Positions 33,664 to 42,463 of a stretch of 64,000 bases of DNA are shown here, piece after piece. This stretch comes from Paraburkholderia sp. BL25I1N1. GTDB taxonomy: Bacteria > Pseudomonadota > Gammaproteobacteria > Burkholderiales > Burkholderiaceae. The translations under genes and the position numbers were made by a program. The stretch spans positions 62,001 through 126,000 of the forward strand of contig NZ_PVZB01000019.1 of assembly GCF_003002025.1 (NCBI RefSeq), in the 5' to 3' direction. The notes under the pieces were generated by a model, which worked only from the letters and a program-made list of their open reading frames with translations, made no database searches and was not told the origin of the DNA. Position 1 is the first letter of the stretch. Every line of letters starts with the position of its first letter.

Positions 33664-34734
33664 ATGACGACACCTCAAGACATCATCCGCCGCGACGTGC
33701 TCGCGATGACGAGCTATCCCGTTCCGGACGCCACGGGCTATATCAAGCTCGACGCGATGGAAAATCCCTTCACGCTGCCGCCCGTGCTGGCCGCGCATCT
33801 GGGCGAGCATCTGGCCGGCGTTGCGCTGAATCGCTATCCGGCGCCGCGTCCGGACGCGCTGATCGAGAAGATCAAGCGGGTGATGGGCGTGCCCGCCGGC
33901 TGCGACGTGCTGCTCGGCAACGGCTCGGATGAAATCATCAGCATGGTGTCGATCGCGTGTGCACAGCCGGGCGCCAAAGTGCTCGCGCCGGTGCCGGGTT
34001 TCGTCATGTATCAGATGTCGGCGAAGCTGGCGAATCTCGAGTTCATCGGCGTGCCGCTGAAAGGGGATTTCACGCTCGACACCGAAGCGATGCTGGCCGC
34101 GATCGCCGAACACCAGCCGGCGATCATCTATCTTGCCTACCCGAACAACCCGACCGGCACGCTGTACGACGACGCCGACATGGAGCGCATCATCGCGGCG
34201 GCCAACAAGAGCCTGGTGGTGATCGACGAGGCTTATCAGCCGTTCGCGCAACAAAGCTGGCTGCCGCGCGCCGACGCGTTCGATAACGTCGTCGTGATGC
34301 GCACGGTGTCCAAGCTCGGCCTTGCCGGCATCCGTCTCGGCTATCTGGCGGGCAAACCCGGCTGGCTGACCGAATTCGACAAAGTGCGGCCGCCGTACAA
34401 CACCAACGTGCTCACCCAAGCCGCCGCCGATTTCCTGCTCGACCATGTCGACGTGCTCGACTCGCAAGCGGCGCAATTGCGCGAACAGCGCGCGAAACTC
34501 GCGCACGCGGTGTCCCAATTACCGGGCGCCGAAGTGTTCCCGAGCGCCGGCAACTTCCTGCTGGTGCGCGTGCCCGACGCATCGGTTCTGTTCGAAACGC
34601 TACTCACGGCGCGGGTTCTGATCAAAAACGTGAGTAAAATGCATCCATTGCTGGCTAATTGCGTGCGGTTGACCGTCGGTTCGGCGGAAGAAAACGCGCA
34701 ATTGCTCGCCGGACTGAAACTCGTGCTGAACTGA
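33664..34734 (+). CDS. hisC: Histidinol-phosphate aminotransferase
   Basis: PLP-dependent transamination of imidazole-acetol phosphate to histidinol phosphate. 356 aa from the ATG at 33664; an upstream TTG-initiated reading is not supported. The N-terminal YIKLDAMENPFTLP, LNRYPAPRPDAL, GNGSDEIISM and YPNNPTGTLYDDADM are conserved, and the PLP Lys lies in RTVSKLGLAGIRLGY. 167 bp lie between hisD and this start. Confidence 0.96.
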   Translation: MTTPQDIIRRDVLAMTSYPVPDATGYIKLDAMENPFTLPPVLAAHLGEHLAGVALNRYPAPRPDALIEKIKRVMGVPAGCDVLLGNGSDEIISMVSIACAQPGAKVLAPVPGFVMYQMSAKLANLEFIGVPLKGDFTLDTEAMLAAIAEHQPAIIYLAYPNNPTGTLYDDADMERIIAAANKSLVVIDEAYQPFAQQSWLPRADAFDNVVVMRTVSKLGLAGIRLGYLAGKPGWLTEFDKVRPPYNTNVLTQAAADFLLDHVDVLDSQAAQLREQRAKLAHAVSQLPGAEVFPSAGNFLLVRVPDASVLFETLLTARVLIKNVSKMHPLLANCVRLTVGSAEENAQLLAGLKLVLN

Positions 34735-34792
34735 ACGGCCGCGCTGGCGCTTTTCCATATGGTGGGAAGGCGCGCGTGGCCCGCCGTTTTTT
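34734..34792 (+). terminator. Terminator- or attenuator-like structure between hisC and hisB
   Basis: Outer stem AACGGC (34734-34739) / GCCGTT (34783-34788) followed by a run of six U. An inner 10-bp stem GCGCTTTTCC (34747-34756) / GGGAAGGCGC (34764-34773) has a 7-nt loop. It could terminate a fraction of transcripts inside the his operon. No leader peptide with His codons is seen. Confidence 0.5.
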
Positions 34793-34836
34793 CACCCCAC
34801 TACCTATCGCTTTCTAGCTAGATTCGAGGAATTACC

Positions 34837-35424
34837 ATGCGCCTTGCGGAAGTCGTTCGCAACACCAGCGAAACGCAGATCCGTGTGAAGATCAATCTGG
34901 ACGGCACCGGTCAGCAAAAGCTGGCCACCGGCGTGCCGTTTCTGGACCACATGCTCGACCAGATCGCGCGGCATGGATTGTTCGACCTCGAAATCGAAGC
35001 GCATGGCGACCTGCATATCGACGACCACCACACGGTCGAAGACACCGGTATCACGCTCGGCCAGGCCGTCGCGAAAGCGATCGGCGACCGCAAGGGCATT
35101 CGCCGTTACGGTCATTCCTACGTGCCGCTCGACGAGGCGCTGTCGCGCGTCGTGATTGATTTCTCGGGCCGTCCGGGTCTCGAATTCCATGTGCCGTTCA
35201 CGCGTGCGCGCATCGGCACGTTCGACGTCGATCTGTCCATCGAGTTTTTCCGCGGTTTCGTGAATCACGCCGGCGTCACTTTGCATATCGACAACCTGCG
35301 CGGCCTGAACGCCCACCATCAGATGGAAACGGTGTTCAAGGCGTTCGGGCGTGCGTTGCGCATGGCCACCGAACTGGACGAACGCGCGGCGGGGCAGATT
35401 CCGTCGACCAAGGGCAGCCTCTAA
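34837..35424 (+). CDS. hisB: Imidazoleglycerol-phosphate dehydratase
   Basis: Manganese-dependent dehydratase of the histidine pathway, single-function form (195 aa; the fused phosphatase of enterobacterial HisB is absent). Metal-binding motifs are visible as FLDHMLDQIARHG, DLHIDDHHTVEDTGI, FFRGFVNHAGVTLH and the second repeat NAHHQMETVFKAFGRAL. A GAGGAATT ribosome site precedes the ATG. Confidence 0.97.
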   Translation: MRLAEVVRNTSETQIRVKINLDGTGQQKLATGVPFLDHMLDQIARHGLFDLEIEAHGDLHIDDHHTVEDTGITLGQAVAKAIGDRKGIRRYGHSYVPLDEALSRVVIDFSGRPGLEFHVPFTRARIGTFDVDLSIEFFRGFVNHAGVTLHIDNLRGLNAHHQMETVFKAFGRALRMATELDERAAGQIPSTKGSL

Positions 35425-35503
35425 GCCCTCAATAGCCGGTTCATAGGCCAACTCAATTACCAGGACCGGGACCCGCGTCGAGTGCGCGCGCTCCCGGTGT
35501 GCG

Positions 35504-36124
35504 ATGGACATTCTGAAGTCGTTTATTTCGCTGCTGGCGTTGATCAACCCGGTCGGCGCCATCCCGTTCTTCATGAGCCTGACGGCGAATCAGAGCGACG
35601 CCGAGCGGCGTAGAACCATTCGCATCGCGGCGATCTCGGTGTTCTGCGTGATCGCGATCACCACGCTGCTCGGGCAGCAGATCATCAGCTTCTTCGGCAT
35701 TTCGGTCGGCTCGCTCGAAGTGGGCGGCGGCATCATCATGCTACTGATGGCGATCAACATGCTGAACGCACAGATCGGCAACAGTCGTTCGACGCCGGAA
35801 GAGCGTCATGAAGCGGAGCAGAAGGACAATATCGCGGTCGTGCCGCTGGCGATTCCTTTGCTCACCGGTCCGGGCGCGATCAGCACTACGATCATCTATG
35901 CGGCCGGCTCGGCGCATTGGTACGACCGGATCAGCCTCGTCGCGATCGGCGCGGTGTTGGCGGCGGTCTGCTTTTTTTCGCTGCGGCTCGCCGAACCGAT
36001 TGCCCGCTGGGTCGGTCGCACGGGTATCAACATCGGCACGCGGCTCATGGGTTTGATGTTATCGGCGCTGGCGGTGGAATTCATCGTCGATGGACTGAAG
36101 GCATTGCTGCCTAACTTGAAATGA
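35504..36124 (+). CDS. MarC-family inner-membrane protein
   Basis: A 206-aa integral membrane protein with six hydrophobic segments and the MarC/YhgN family start FISLLALINPVGAIPFFMSLT, then GGGIIMLLMAINML and IPLLTGPGAISTTIIYAA. The family's function is not established despite the historical link to multiple antibiotic resistance. It sits between hisB and hisH and overlaps hisH by 4 bp, so it is expressed with the histidine genes; this placement recurs in betaproteobacteria, as I recall. Confidence 0.92.
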   Translation: MDILKSFISLLALINPVGAIPFFMSLTANQSDAERRRTIRIAAISVFCVIAITTLLGQQIISFFGISVGSLEVGGGIIMLLMAINMLNAQIGNSRSTPEERHEAEQKDNIAVVPLAIPLLTGPGAISTTIIYAAGSAHWYDRISLVAIGAVLAAVCFFSLRLAEPIARWVGRTGINIGTRLMGLMLSALAVEFIVDGLKALLPNLK

Positions 36125-36762
36125 AAACTTCGATAGCGATTGTGGATTACGGAATGGGCAACCTGCGTTCGGTCGCCCAGGCACTGCGCAAAGCCGCGCC
36201 GGAAGCGGACGTGGCGATCGTCGACCGGCCGGAAGCGATTCGTGCGGCCGACCGCGTGGTGCTGCCCGGCCAGGGCGCGATGCCCGACTGCATGCGCAGT
36301 CTGGCTGAGTCCGGCCTGCAGGAAGCGGTGATCGAGGCGTCGCGCAGCAAGCCGCTGATGGGCGTATGCGTCGGCGAGCAGATGCTGTTCGACTGGAGCG
36401 CGGAGGGCAGCACGCCAGGTCTCGGCCTGTTGCCCGGCAAAGTGCTGCGCTTTGACCTGGAAGGCCAGTTGCAGGACGACGGTTCGCGCTTCAAGGTCCC
36501 GCAAATGGGCTGGAACCGCGTGCGCCAGGCGCAGCCACATCCGCTGTGGGACGGCGTCGCTGACAACGCGTTCTTCTACTTCGTGCACAGTTATTACGTG
36601 GCGCCGGACAACGCCGCCCATACCTCGGGCGAAACAGTGTACGGTGTGCCCTTTACCTCGGCGGTGGCGCGGGATAACATCTTCGCGACCCAATTCCACC
36701 CGGAAAAGAGCGCCGAAGCGGGGCTGCGCGTGTATCGCAACTTCGTGCACTGGAACCCGTGA
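36121..36762 (+). CDS. hisH: Imidazole glycerol phosphate synthase, glutaminase subunit
   Basis: Class I glutamine amidotransferase that supplies ammonia to HisF. 213 aa, with IVDYGMGNLRSVAQAL at the N-terminus, oxyanion/nucleophile region PLMGVCVGEQMLF (catalytic Cys) and the His/Glu pair in FATQFHPEKSAEAG. The start overlaps the marC stop (ATGA). Confidence 0.97.
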   Translation: MKTSIAIVDYGMGNLRSVAQALRKAAPEADVAIVDRPEAIRAADRVVLPGQGAMPDCMRSLAESGLQEAVIEASRSKPLMGVCVGEQMLFDWSAEGSTPGLGLLPGKVLRFDLEGQLQDDGSRFKVPQMGWNRVRQAQPHPLWDGVADNAFFYFVHSYYVAPDNAAHTSGETVYGVPFTSAVARDNIFATQFHPEKSAEAGLRVYRNFVHWNP

Positions 36763-36976
36763 GCGCCTTTCTTCATCCTGTTGCCGTGCGTCGCTCCGCC
36801 ACAAGCGGACCGTATGTCGCGCGCCGCAATCGCAACATCATGCTTTCGCTGCCTCACGACGCCACGCAAGGGCGTCGAAAGAGTTGTACTAAACTAGCGA
36901 AACGGCGTCCCGGCGGGCTGGACTACCAGCCGCTGCCGCCGACCTTCAACCCCTTCCCAGACAACACCCGATTGCT

Positions 36977-37729
36977 ATGCTGCTGATTCCCGCCATCGAC
37001 CTGAAAGACGGTCAGTGTGTACGCCTCAAACAGGGCGATATGGACCAGGCGACGATATTTTCCGAGGAACCGGCGGCCATGGCCCGACACTGGGTCGAGC
37101 GCGGTGCCCGGCGTCTCCACCTCGTCGACCTGAATGGCGCGTTTGCCGGCAAGCCGAAGAATGAAGACGCGATTCGCGCGATCATCGAGGAAGTGGGCGG
37201 CGAGATTCCCGTGCAACTGGGCGGCGGCATTCGCGACCTGAACACGATCGAGCGCTATCTGGACGACGGTTTGTCGTACGTGATCATCGGCACGGCGGCG
37301 GTGAAGAACCCCGGCTTTCTGCAGGATGCCTGCACGGCGTTCGGCGGCCATATCATCGTCGGACTGGATGCGAAAGACGGCAAAGTCGCGACCGATGGCT
37401 GGAGCAAGCTGACCGGCCACGAAGTGGCCGATCTCGCGCGCAAGTTCGAGGACTACGGCTGCGAGTCGATCATCTACACCGACATCGGCCGTGACGGCAT
37501 GCTTCAGGGCATCAACATCGAAGCGACGGTGCGCCTCGCGCGCGCGGTCAAGATTCCGGTGATCGCGAGCGGCGGCTTGTCGAACCTAACCGACATCGAA
37601 TCGCTGTGCGAAGTCGAAGACGAAGGCATCGAAGGCGTGATCTGCGGCCGGGCGATTTACTCGGGCGATCTCGACTTCGCGGCAGCGCAAACCCTCGCGG
37701 ACCGGCTGCGCGAGTCGGACGACGCCTAA
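36977..37729 (+). CDS. hisA: Phosphoribosylformimino-AICAR phosphate isomerase
   Basis: TIM-barrel isomerase (ProFAR to PRFAR) in histidine synthesis. 250 aa, with LLIPAIDLKDGQCVRLKQGD (catalytic Asp), LHLVDLNGAF, VQLGGGIRDLNTIE, IIYTDIGRDGMLQGIN (second catalytic Asp) and IASGGLSNLTDIESL. 214 bp separate it from hisH; I see no gene or strong site in that gap. Confidence 0.97.
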   Translation: MLLIPAIDLKDGQCVRLKQGDMDQATIFSEEPAAMARHWVERGARRLHLVDLNGAFAGKPKNEDAIRAIIEEVGGEIPVQLGGGIRDLNTIERYLDDGLSYVIIGTAAVKNPGFLQDACTAFGGHIIVGLDAKDGKVATDGWSKLTGHEVADLARKFEDYGCESIIYTDIGRDGMLQGINIEATVRLARAVKIPVIASGGLSNLTDIESLCEVEDEGIEGVICGRAIYSGDLDFAAAQTLADRLRESDDA

Positions 37730-37738
37730 GCTTGCTGG

Positions 37739-37758
37739 GGCGAGCCTTCAGGCTCGCC
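37739..37758 (+). other. Hairpin after hisA
   Basis: Perfect stem GGCGAGCC / GGCTCGCC with a TTCA loop, a few bases after the hisA stop. No U-run follows, so it is a weak terminator at best or an mRNA-end protector. Confidence 0.45.
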
Positions 37759-37871
37759 GCCCGCGTTTCGCGTTTCCGGCCGGCGCCGCGGTGAACGAAT
37801 CGCCGGCAGCCGAAACGGACGCGGTAATGCACCGGCAGAGTGCCTCAGGCCGTCCGCGTGCGACTCACCGG

Positions 37872-37892
37872 CGGCGCAGCGCGACTGCGCCG
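37872..37892 (+). other. Hairpin in the hisA-hisF gap
   Basis: Perfect 8-bp stem CGGCGCAG / CTGCGCCG with loop CGCGA, 75 bp before hisF. The function is unknown. Confidence 0.4.
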
Positions 37893-37966
37893 CGCCGACC
37901 TTGCGCCGCTCGTTGAAGTTCCAAAGCGAGCGGCCTCATCAGCGGTATTGGCAGAATTGCAAGATC

Positions 37967-38740
37967 ATGGCTCTAGCTAAACGCATCATTCCCTGTCTCG
38001 ACGTCACGGCTGGCCGCGTGGTCAAGGGCGTCAACTTCGTCGAACTGCGCGATGCGGGCGACCCGGTTGAAATCGCCCGCCGCTATGACGATCAGGGCGC
38101 CGACGAACTCACCTTCCTCGACATCACCGCGACCTCGGATCAGCGCGATCTGATCCTGCCGATCATTGAGGCCGTCGCCTCGCAAGTGTTCATTCCGCTA
38201 ACGGTCGGCGGCGGCGTGCGCGCCGTCGAAGACGTGCGGCGCCTGCTGAACGCGGGTGCGGACAAGATCAGCATGAACTCGTCGGCGGTGGCGAATCCGC
38301 AACTCGTGAAAGACGCGACGGACAAATACGGCTCGCAGTGCATCGTCGTCGCAATCGACGCGAAGCGCGTCTCCGCGGACGGCGAGCCGCCGCGCTGGGA
38401 AGTCTTCACGCACGGCGGGCGCAAGGCCACCGGCCTTGAAGCCGTCGAATGGGCGCGCAAGATGGCCGAACTCGGCGCGGGCGAAATCCTGCTTACCAGC
38501 ATGGATCGCGACGGCACCAAGAGCGGCTTCGACCTCGCGCTCACGCGCGCAGTGTCGGACGCCGTGCCGATTCCGGTCATCGCTTCGGGCGGCGTGGGCA
38601 ACCTGCAACATCTGGCCGACGGCATCAAAAGCGGCCACGCAGACGCGGTGCTCGCCGCGAGCATTTTCCACTACGGCGAACACACCGTGGGCGAGGCCAA
38701 GCGCTTCATGGCCGATCAGGGCATTTCGGTGAGGTTGTGA
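37967..38740 (+). CDS. hisF: Imidazole glycerol phosphate synthase, cyclase subunit
   Basis: The TIM-barrel synthase half of the HisHF complex; it makes imidazole glycerol phosphate and AICAR. 257 aa from the ATG at 37967, the family length. It has MALAKRIIPCLDVTAGRVVKGVNF (catalytic Asp), ELTFLDITAT, TVGGGVRAVEDVR, ILLTSMDRDGTKSGFD (second catalytic Asp) and IASGGVGNLQHL. A longer ORF from 37901 is not supported. Confidence 0.97.
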   Translation: MALAKRIIPCLDVTAGRVVKGVNFVELRDAGDPVEIARRYDDQGADELTFLDITATSDQRDLILPIIEAVASQVFIPLTVGGGVRAVEDVRRLLNAGADKISMNSSAVANPQLVKDATDKYGSQCIVVAIDAKRVSADGEPPRWEVFTHGGRKATGLEAVEWARKMAELGAGEILLTSMDRDGTKSGFDLALTRAVSDAVPIPVIASGGVGNLQHLADGIKSGHADAVLAASIFHYGEHTVGEAKRFMADQGISVRL

Positions 38741-38741
38741 C

Positions 38742-39152
38742 GTGGTGAATCCCTCGGCAGTCAATTGGCTCGACAAGGTCAAGTGGGACGTGAACGGCCT
38801 CGTGCCCGTGATCGCGCAGGAAGCGTCGACGAACGACGTGCTCATGTTCGCGTGGATGAACCGCGAAGCCCTGGCGAAGACCATCGAAACTCATCGCGCG
38901 GTGTATTTCTCGCGTTCGCGCCAACGCCTGTGGTTCAAGGGCGAAGAGTCCGGCCACGTGCAGCATGTGCACGAAGTGCGGCTCGATTGCGACGAAGACG
39001 TCGTGCTGCTGAAAGTGGAGCAGGTATCGGGCATTGCCTGCCACACCGGCCGCCACTCGTGCTTTTTCCAGAAATTCGAAGGCTCTGTGGATGACGGCGA
39101 CTGGGTCGCCGTGGATCCCGTGCTGAAAGACCCCGAACACATCTACAAATGA
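38742..39152 (+). CDS. hisI: Phosphoribosyl-AMP cyclohydrolase
   Basis: Zinc-dependent third enzyme of histidine synthesis. 136 aa from a GTG start one base after the hisF stop. It contains VIAQEASTNDVLMFAWMNREAL, YFSRSRQRLWFKGEESGHVQ, the acidic metal-binding stretch RLDCDEDVVLLKV and the zinc-site CHTGRHSCFF. It is separate from HisE here (not fused) but overlaps hisE by 4 bp. Confidence 0.97.
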   Translation: MVNPSAVNWLDKVKWDVNGLVPVIAQEASTNDVLMFAWMNREALAKTIETHRAVYFSRSRQRLWFKGEESGHVQHVHEVRLDCDEDVVLLKVEQVSGIACHTGRHSCFFQKFEGSVDDGDWVAVDPVLKDPEHIYK

Positions 39153-39544
39153 CGCAATCCACGCAATCCACGTCGTCCAATTCCACGTCAACGACTGACA
39201 CGCTGATGCGCCTCGCGGCGATCATCGACGGCCGCAAAGGCGGCGATCCGGACGTCTCATACGTGTCGCGCCTGTTCCACAAGGGCGACGACGCGGTGCT
39301 GAAGAAGATCGGCGAAGAAGCCACCGAAGTCGTGTTGGCCGCCAAGGACGCACGCCACGGCGGCGCGCCGAAGGCGCTCGTCGGCGAAGTCGCGGACCTG
39401 TGGTTTCACTGCCTCGTGATGCTGTCGCACTTCGATCTGAGCCCGGCGGACGTGCTCGCCGAACTGGAGCGCCGCGAAGGCATGTCGGGTATCGAGGAAA
39501 AGGCGCTGCGCAAGAGCCGCGACCGCGAGCAGAACGGCGACTGA
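39149..39544 (+). CDS. hisE: Phosphoribosyl-ATP pyrophosphatase
   Basis: An all-helical MazG-like NTP pyrophosphohydrolase, second step of histidine synthesis. 131 aa, with YVSRLFHKGDDAVLKKIGEEATEVVLAAKD and EVADLWFHCLVMLSHFDLSPADVLAEL, the metal-binding helices. The first about 20 residues are a Ser/Thr-rich low-complexity lead. It is coupled to hisI by ATGA and ends the his gene run. Confidence 0.96.
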   Translation: MTQSTQSTSSNSTSTTDTLMRLAAIIDGRKGGDPDVSYVSRLFHKGDDAVLKKIGEEATEVVLAAKDARHGGAPKALVGEVADLWFHCLVMLSHFDLSPADVLAELERREGMSGIEEKALRKSRDREQNGD

Positions 39545-39637
39545 TCGCAGTGGGTCCGCGCTTGCGTGTTGAAGTGGAGCGCACCAGCGCCCATATTGCA
39601 GGAACGCATCGGATCGCATCCTTGGAAGGACGCAAGC

Positions 39638-40033
39638 ATGGAACAGTCGCACGAGAGGTATCCGCCGCCGGCCTATCGCAATGCTCTCGAGCCTGAGCGC
39701 GAGCGCAGCCTGCGTACGCTCACCCACGTGCTGTACGCGCTGTATGCGGTCCACTGGCTGACAGGCGGCCTGACGATCCTGATCGCGATCATCATCAACT
39801 ACGTGAAGCGGCCCGACGTGGTGGGCACGCCGTACGAGGCCCATTTTGAGTGGCAGATCCGCTCCTTCTGGATGGCTTTGCTAGGCTATGCGATCGGCGG
39901 CGTGCTGCTGTTCGTGGTGATCGGCATTCCGGTTCTGTGGGCCGTGAGCATCTGGATGTTGTACCGTATTATCAAGGGCTGGCTGTATCTGTACGATAAC
40001 AAGCCGCTCGCGAATCCGCGGGGCTGGTTCTAG
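39638..40033 (+). CDS. Small membrane protein, DUF4870-like
   Basis: 131 aa from the ATG at 39638, which has GGAAGGA upstream; a longer frame from 39566 lacks this. Three hydrophobic segments are visible (LTHVLYALYAVHWLTGGLTILIAIIINYV, FWMALLGYAIGGVLLFVVIGIPVLWAVSIWMLYRI), followed by a GWLYLYDNKP tail. The pattern matches DUF4870-type membrane proteins found between hisE and the HIT gene in betaproteobacteria. Function is unknown. Confidence 0.8.
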   Translation: MEQSHERYPPPAYRNALEPERERSLRTLTHVLYALYAVHWLTGGLTILIAIIINYVKRPDVVGTPYEAHFEWQIRSFWMALLGYAIGGVLLFVVIGIPVLWAVSIWMLYRIIKGWLYLYDNKPLANPRGWF

Positions 40034-40114
40034 GTTTCGTCCGATGGTTGCCGGGCCTGACATGAATCGCGCCGCGTCGGCTTCGCGCTTCAGCCATACT
40101 GTGTCAGGAATACG

Positions 40115-40480
40115 ATGAGCCACGACCCGAACTGCCTTTTCTGCAAGATTGCCGCCGGCGAGATCCCGTCGACCAAGGTCCACGAAGACGACGAGTTCGT
40201 CGCCTTCCGCGACATTCGTCCGGCCGCGGATACGCATGTGCTGGTGATTCCGCGCAAGCACATCGCCACCCTATCGAGCTGCACCGAGAGCGATGCACCG
40301 CTGCTTGGTAGAATGCTGGTCTTGGCGGCGCGTTTGGCCGATCAACTGGGCGTGGCGTACACCGGCGGCGAAACGGGTTTTCGCACGGTAATCAATACCG
40401 GTCCGGGCGGCGGCCAAGAGGTGTATCACCTGCACGCGCACATTCTCGCGGGACCGCGCCCCTGGCAGCGCATGGGCTGA
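40115..40480 (+). CDS. HIT-family nucleotide-binding hydrolase
   Basis: A histidine-triad protein of the HinT type, cleaving AMP-phosphoramidate-like nucleotides. 121 aa, with CLFCKIAAGEIPSTKVHEDDEFVAFRDI at the N-terminus and the histidine triad YHLHAHILAG at the end. Its place between the his and tat genes is typical for this lineage. Confidence 0.94.
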   Translation: MSHDPNCLFCKIAAGEIPSTKVHEDDEFVAFRDIRPAADTHVLVIPRKHIATLSSCTESDAPLLGRMLVLAARLADQLGVAYTGGETGFRTVINTGPGGGQEVYHLHAHILAGPRPWQRMG

Positions 40481-40716
40481 CCCGGCAGTGCGGGGTGTGT
40501 AGCGAGTTTTGGTCGCGGACAATAGCGCGGCCGTTGTTTTTGCCACATTGTAACGACGCCGACGCGATCGTCTGGTCACAATGACATTCCGTGTCGCGGG
40601 TTGCAGCCGAAAAGGTCGCGGTAACGTATAGATGAAGCGTACGCGCTTCGATTCATGCCGCAAGGCGCCCGAGTTTCGCCGCATCCGGTGCGGTATCGGG
40701 GTTAAGGAGAGTAGTC

Positions 40717-40956
40717 ATGGGTTCGTTGAGTATTTGGCATTGGCTGATCGTGTTGTTGATCGTAGCGCTCGTGTTCGGCACGAAGAAGCTGCGCAATATC
40801 GGCACTGATCTGGGTGGCGCGGTGAAGGGCTTCAAGGAAGGCATCAAGGAAGGCGAAACGCCGGCAGCCGAAGCGCAGCAGCGCGAACTGCCGCGCAACG
40901 GCGCCGTGGACGTGGAAGCAAAGGAAAAGACGCCGCGTTCCGGCGATTACCGCTAA
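40717..40956 (+). CDS. tatA: Sec-independent translocase TatA
   Basis: Pore-forming subunit of the twin-arginine translocase that exports folded proteins. 79 aa: one N-terminal helix (SIWHWLIVLLIVALVFG), the hinge FGTKKLRNIGTDLGGAVKGFKEG and a charged tail. A clear AAGGAGAG ribosome site precedes the ATG. It starts the tatABC group, which could export the RR-signal lipoprotein at 9152-10102. Confidence 0.97.
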   Translation: MGSLSIWHWLIVLLIVALVFGTKKLRNIGTDLGGAVKGFKEGIKEGETPAAEAQQRELPRNGAVDVEAKEKTPRSGDYR

Positions 40957-40995
40957 GCCGCGGCTCAACCGCGTTACTGACGGACATTCCACTTC

Positions 40996-41514
40996 ATGCT
41001 GGACCTCGGTCTAACCAAGATGGCGCTGATCGGCGTCGTCGCGCTGGTCGTACTCGGGCCTGAGCGCCTGCCACGCGTCGCCCGCACGGCCGGGGCGTTG
41101 TTCGGCCGCGCGCAGCGGTATATCAACGACGTGAAGGCCGAAGTCACGCGCGAAATCGAACTCGACGAATTGCGCCGGATGAAAAGCGAGTTCGAGGCCG
41201 CCGCGACCAACGTCCAGACCTCCGTTCAGGACAACCTGCGCAAGCACGAGTCCGAAATGAACGACGCGTGGAACAGCGGCTCGTCGGTGTCGCCGAGCAT
41301 TGCCGGTGGCGCCCTAGAAGATGCCGGCAATACGTCGTGGTCGGGCAGCACGCCCGCTGCGGCGGCCAAACGCAAGAACTGGCGCGTCAAGCAGACGGCC
41401 ATGCCCACCTGGTACAAGCGCGCGACCACGCGCCGCACGCGTGTACAGTCGGGTGCGGCGCGCGTGGCGCGGCATACACCGGCCAGCATGCGTCGTCCGA
41501 CGCGGTTCTTCTGA
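40996..41514 (+). CDS. tatB: Sec-independent translocase TatB
   Basis: Substrate-receptor subunit with TatC. 172 aa: N-terminal helix MLDLGLTKMALIGVVALVVLG, PERLPRVARTAGALFGRAQRYINDVKAE (TatB-typical), a coiled-coil region to about residue 90 and a basic tail rich in Arg and Thr. 39 bp after tatA. Confidence 0.96.
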   Translation: MLDLGLTKMALIGVVALVVLGPERLPRVARTAGALFGRAQRYINDVKAEVTREIELDELRRMKSEFEAAATNVQTSVQDNLRKHESEMNDAWNSGSSVSPSIAGGALEDAGNTSWSGSTPAAAAKRKNWRVKQTAMPTWYKRATTRRTRVQSGAARVARHTPASMRRPTRFF

Positions 41515-41548
41515 TGATCAGAACGACAATCTCTAACCGAGGGCCGGC

Positions 41549-42328
41549 GTGAGCGACCCCCAGCAAACCCAGGACGAAGGCACTGAAGAGACCTTCATTT
41601 CCCACCTCGTTGAATTGCGCGACCGCATCATTCGCGCCGGCCTTGCCGTCGTCGTGGTGTTCGTCGGACTCGTATACTGGGCGCCGGATATCTTCCGGTT
41701 GCTGGCGCGGCCTTTGATGCAGAACTTGCCGAAGGACGGCAAGATGATCGTCACCGACGTCACCGGCTCGTTTTTCGTGCCGATGAAGGTGACCATGCTG
41801 GTGGCCTTCGTGATCGCGCTGCCGATCGTGCTCTATCAGATCTGGGCCTTCGTCGCGCCAGGTCTTTATCAGCACGAGAAAAAACTGGTCGGGCCGCTGG
41901 TGGGCAGCAGCTACACGCTGTTCCTGTGCGGCATGGCGTTCGCGTACTTCGTGGTGTTCCCGACCATTTTCCGCGTGATGGCGCACTACAACGCGCCGCT
42001 GGGCGCGGAAATGACCACGGACATCGACAATTACCTGAGCTTCGTGTTGACCATGTTCATTGCGTTCGGCGTGACGTTCGAAGTGCCGATCGTCGTGGTG
42101 CTGCTGGTGCGCATGAACGTGGTGACGCTCAAGAAGCTCAAGGAGATTCGACCGTATGTGATCGTCGGCGCGTTCGTGATTTCGGCCGTGGTCACGCCGC
42201 CGGACGTGTTCTCGCAACTGATTCTGGCGATTCCGCTGATCGTGCTGTACGAGGCGGGGATCATCGCGGCGCGGTTGATCGTCGGCAAGCAGCCGGTGGT
42301 GATCGAGGACGCGAGCGCATCGGAATGA
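41549..42328 (+). CDS. tatC: Sec-independent translocase TatC
   Basis: Six-helix receptor of the Tat system that binds the RR signal. 259 aa, with EETFISHLVELRDRIIRAGLAVVVVFVGL, FFVPMKVTMLVAFVIALPIVLYQIWAFVAPGLYQHEKKLV, FGVTFEVPIVVVLLV and VSA-like VISAVVTPPDVFSQLILAIPLIVLYE. It is the last gene before a strong terminator. Confidence 0.97.
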   Translation: MSDPQQTQDEGTEETFISHLVELRDRIIRAGLAVVVVFVGLVYWAPDIFRLLARPLMQNLPKDGKMIVTDVTGSFFVPMKVTMLVAFVIALPIVLYQIWAFVAPGLYQHEKKLVGPLVGSSYTLFLCGMAFAYFVVFPTIFRVMAHYNAPLGAEMTTDIDNYLSFVLTMFIAFGVTFEVPIVVVLLVRMNVVTLKKLKEIRPYVIVGAFVISAVVTPPDVFSQLILAIPLIVLYEAGIIAARLIVGKQPVVIEDASASE

Positions 42329-42356
42329 TGGTTTAGCGCTTCGGCGAACGCACGCA

Positions 42357-42395
42357 AACAAGAAGGGCAGTCCGTAATGGACTGCCCTTCTTGTT
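42357..42395. terminator. Bidirectional terminator between tatC and the protease gene
   Basis: A perfect 17-bp inverted repeat AACAAGAAGGGCAGTCC / GGACTGCCCTTCTTGTT with loop GTAAT, downstream of tatC. The outer A/T-rich ends can act as a U-tract in both directions for the convergent genes. Confidence 0.85.
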
Positions 42396-42463
42396 TGGCA
42401 CGTGGCGCATGGCTTGTGCTTGCTTATTGCGGGACGTTGGATTCGATTTGCCTTCCGCTATGG

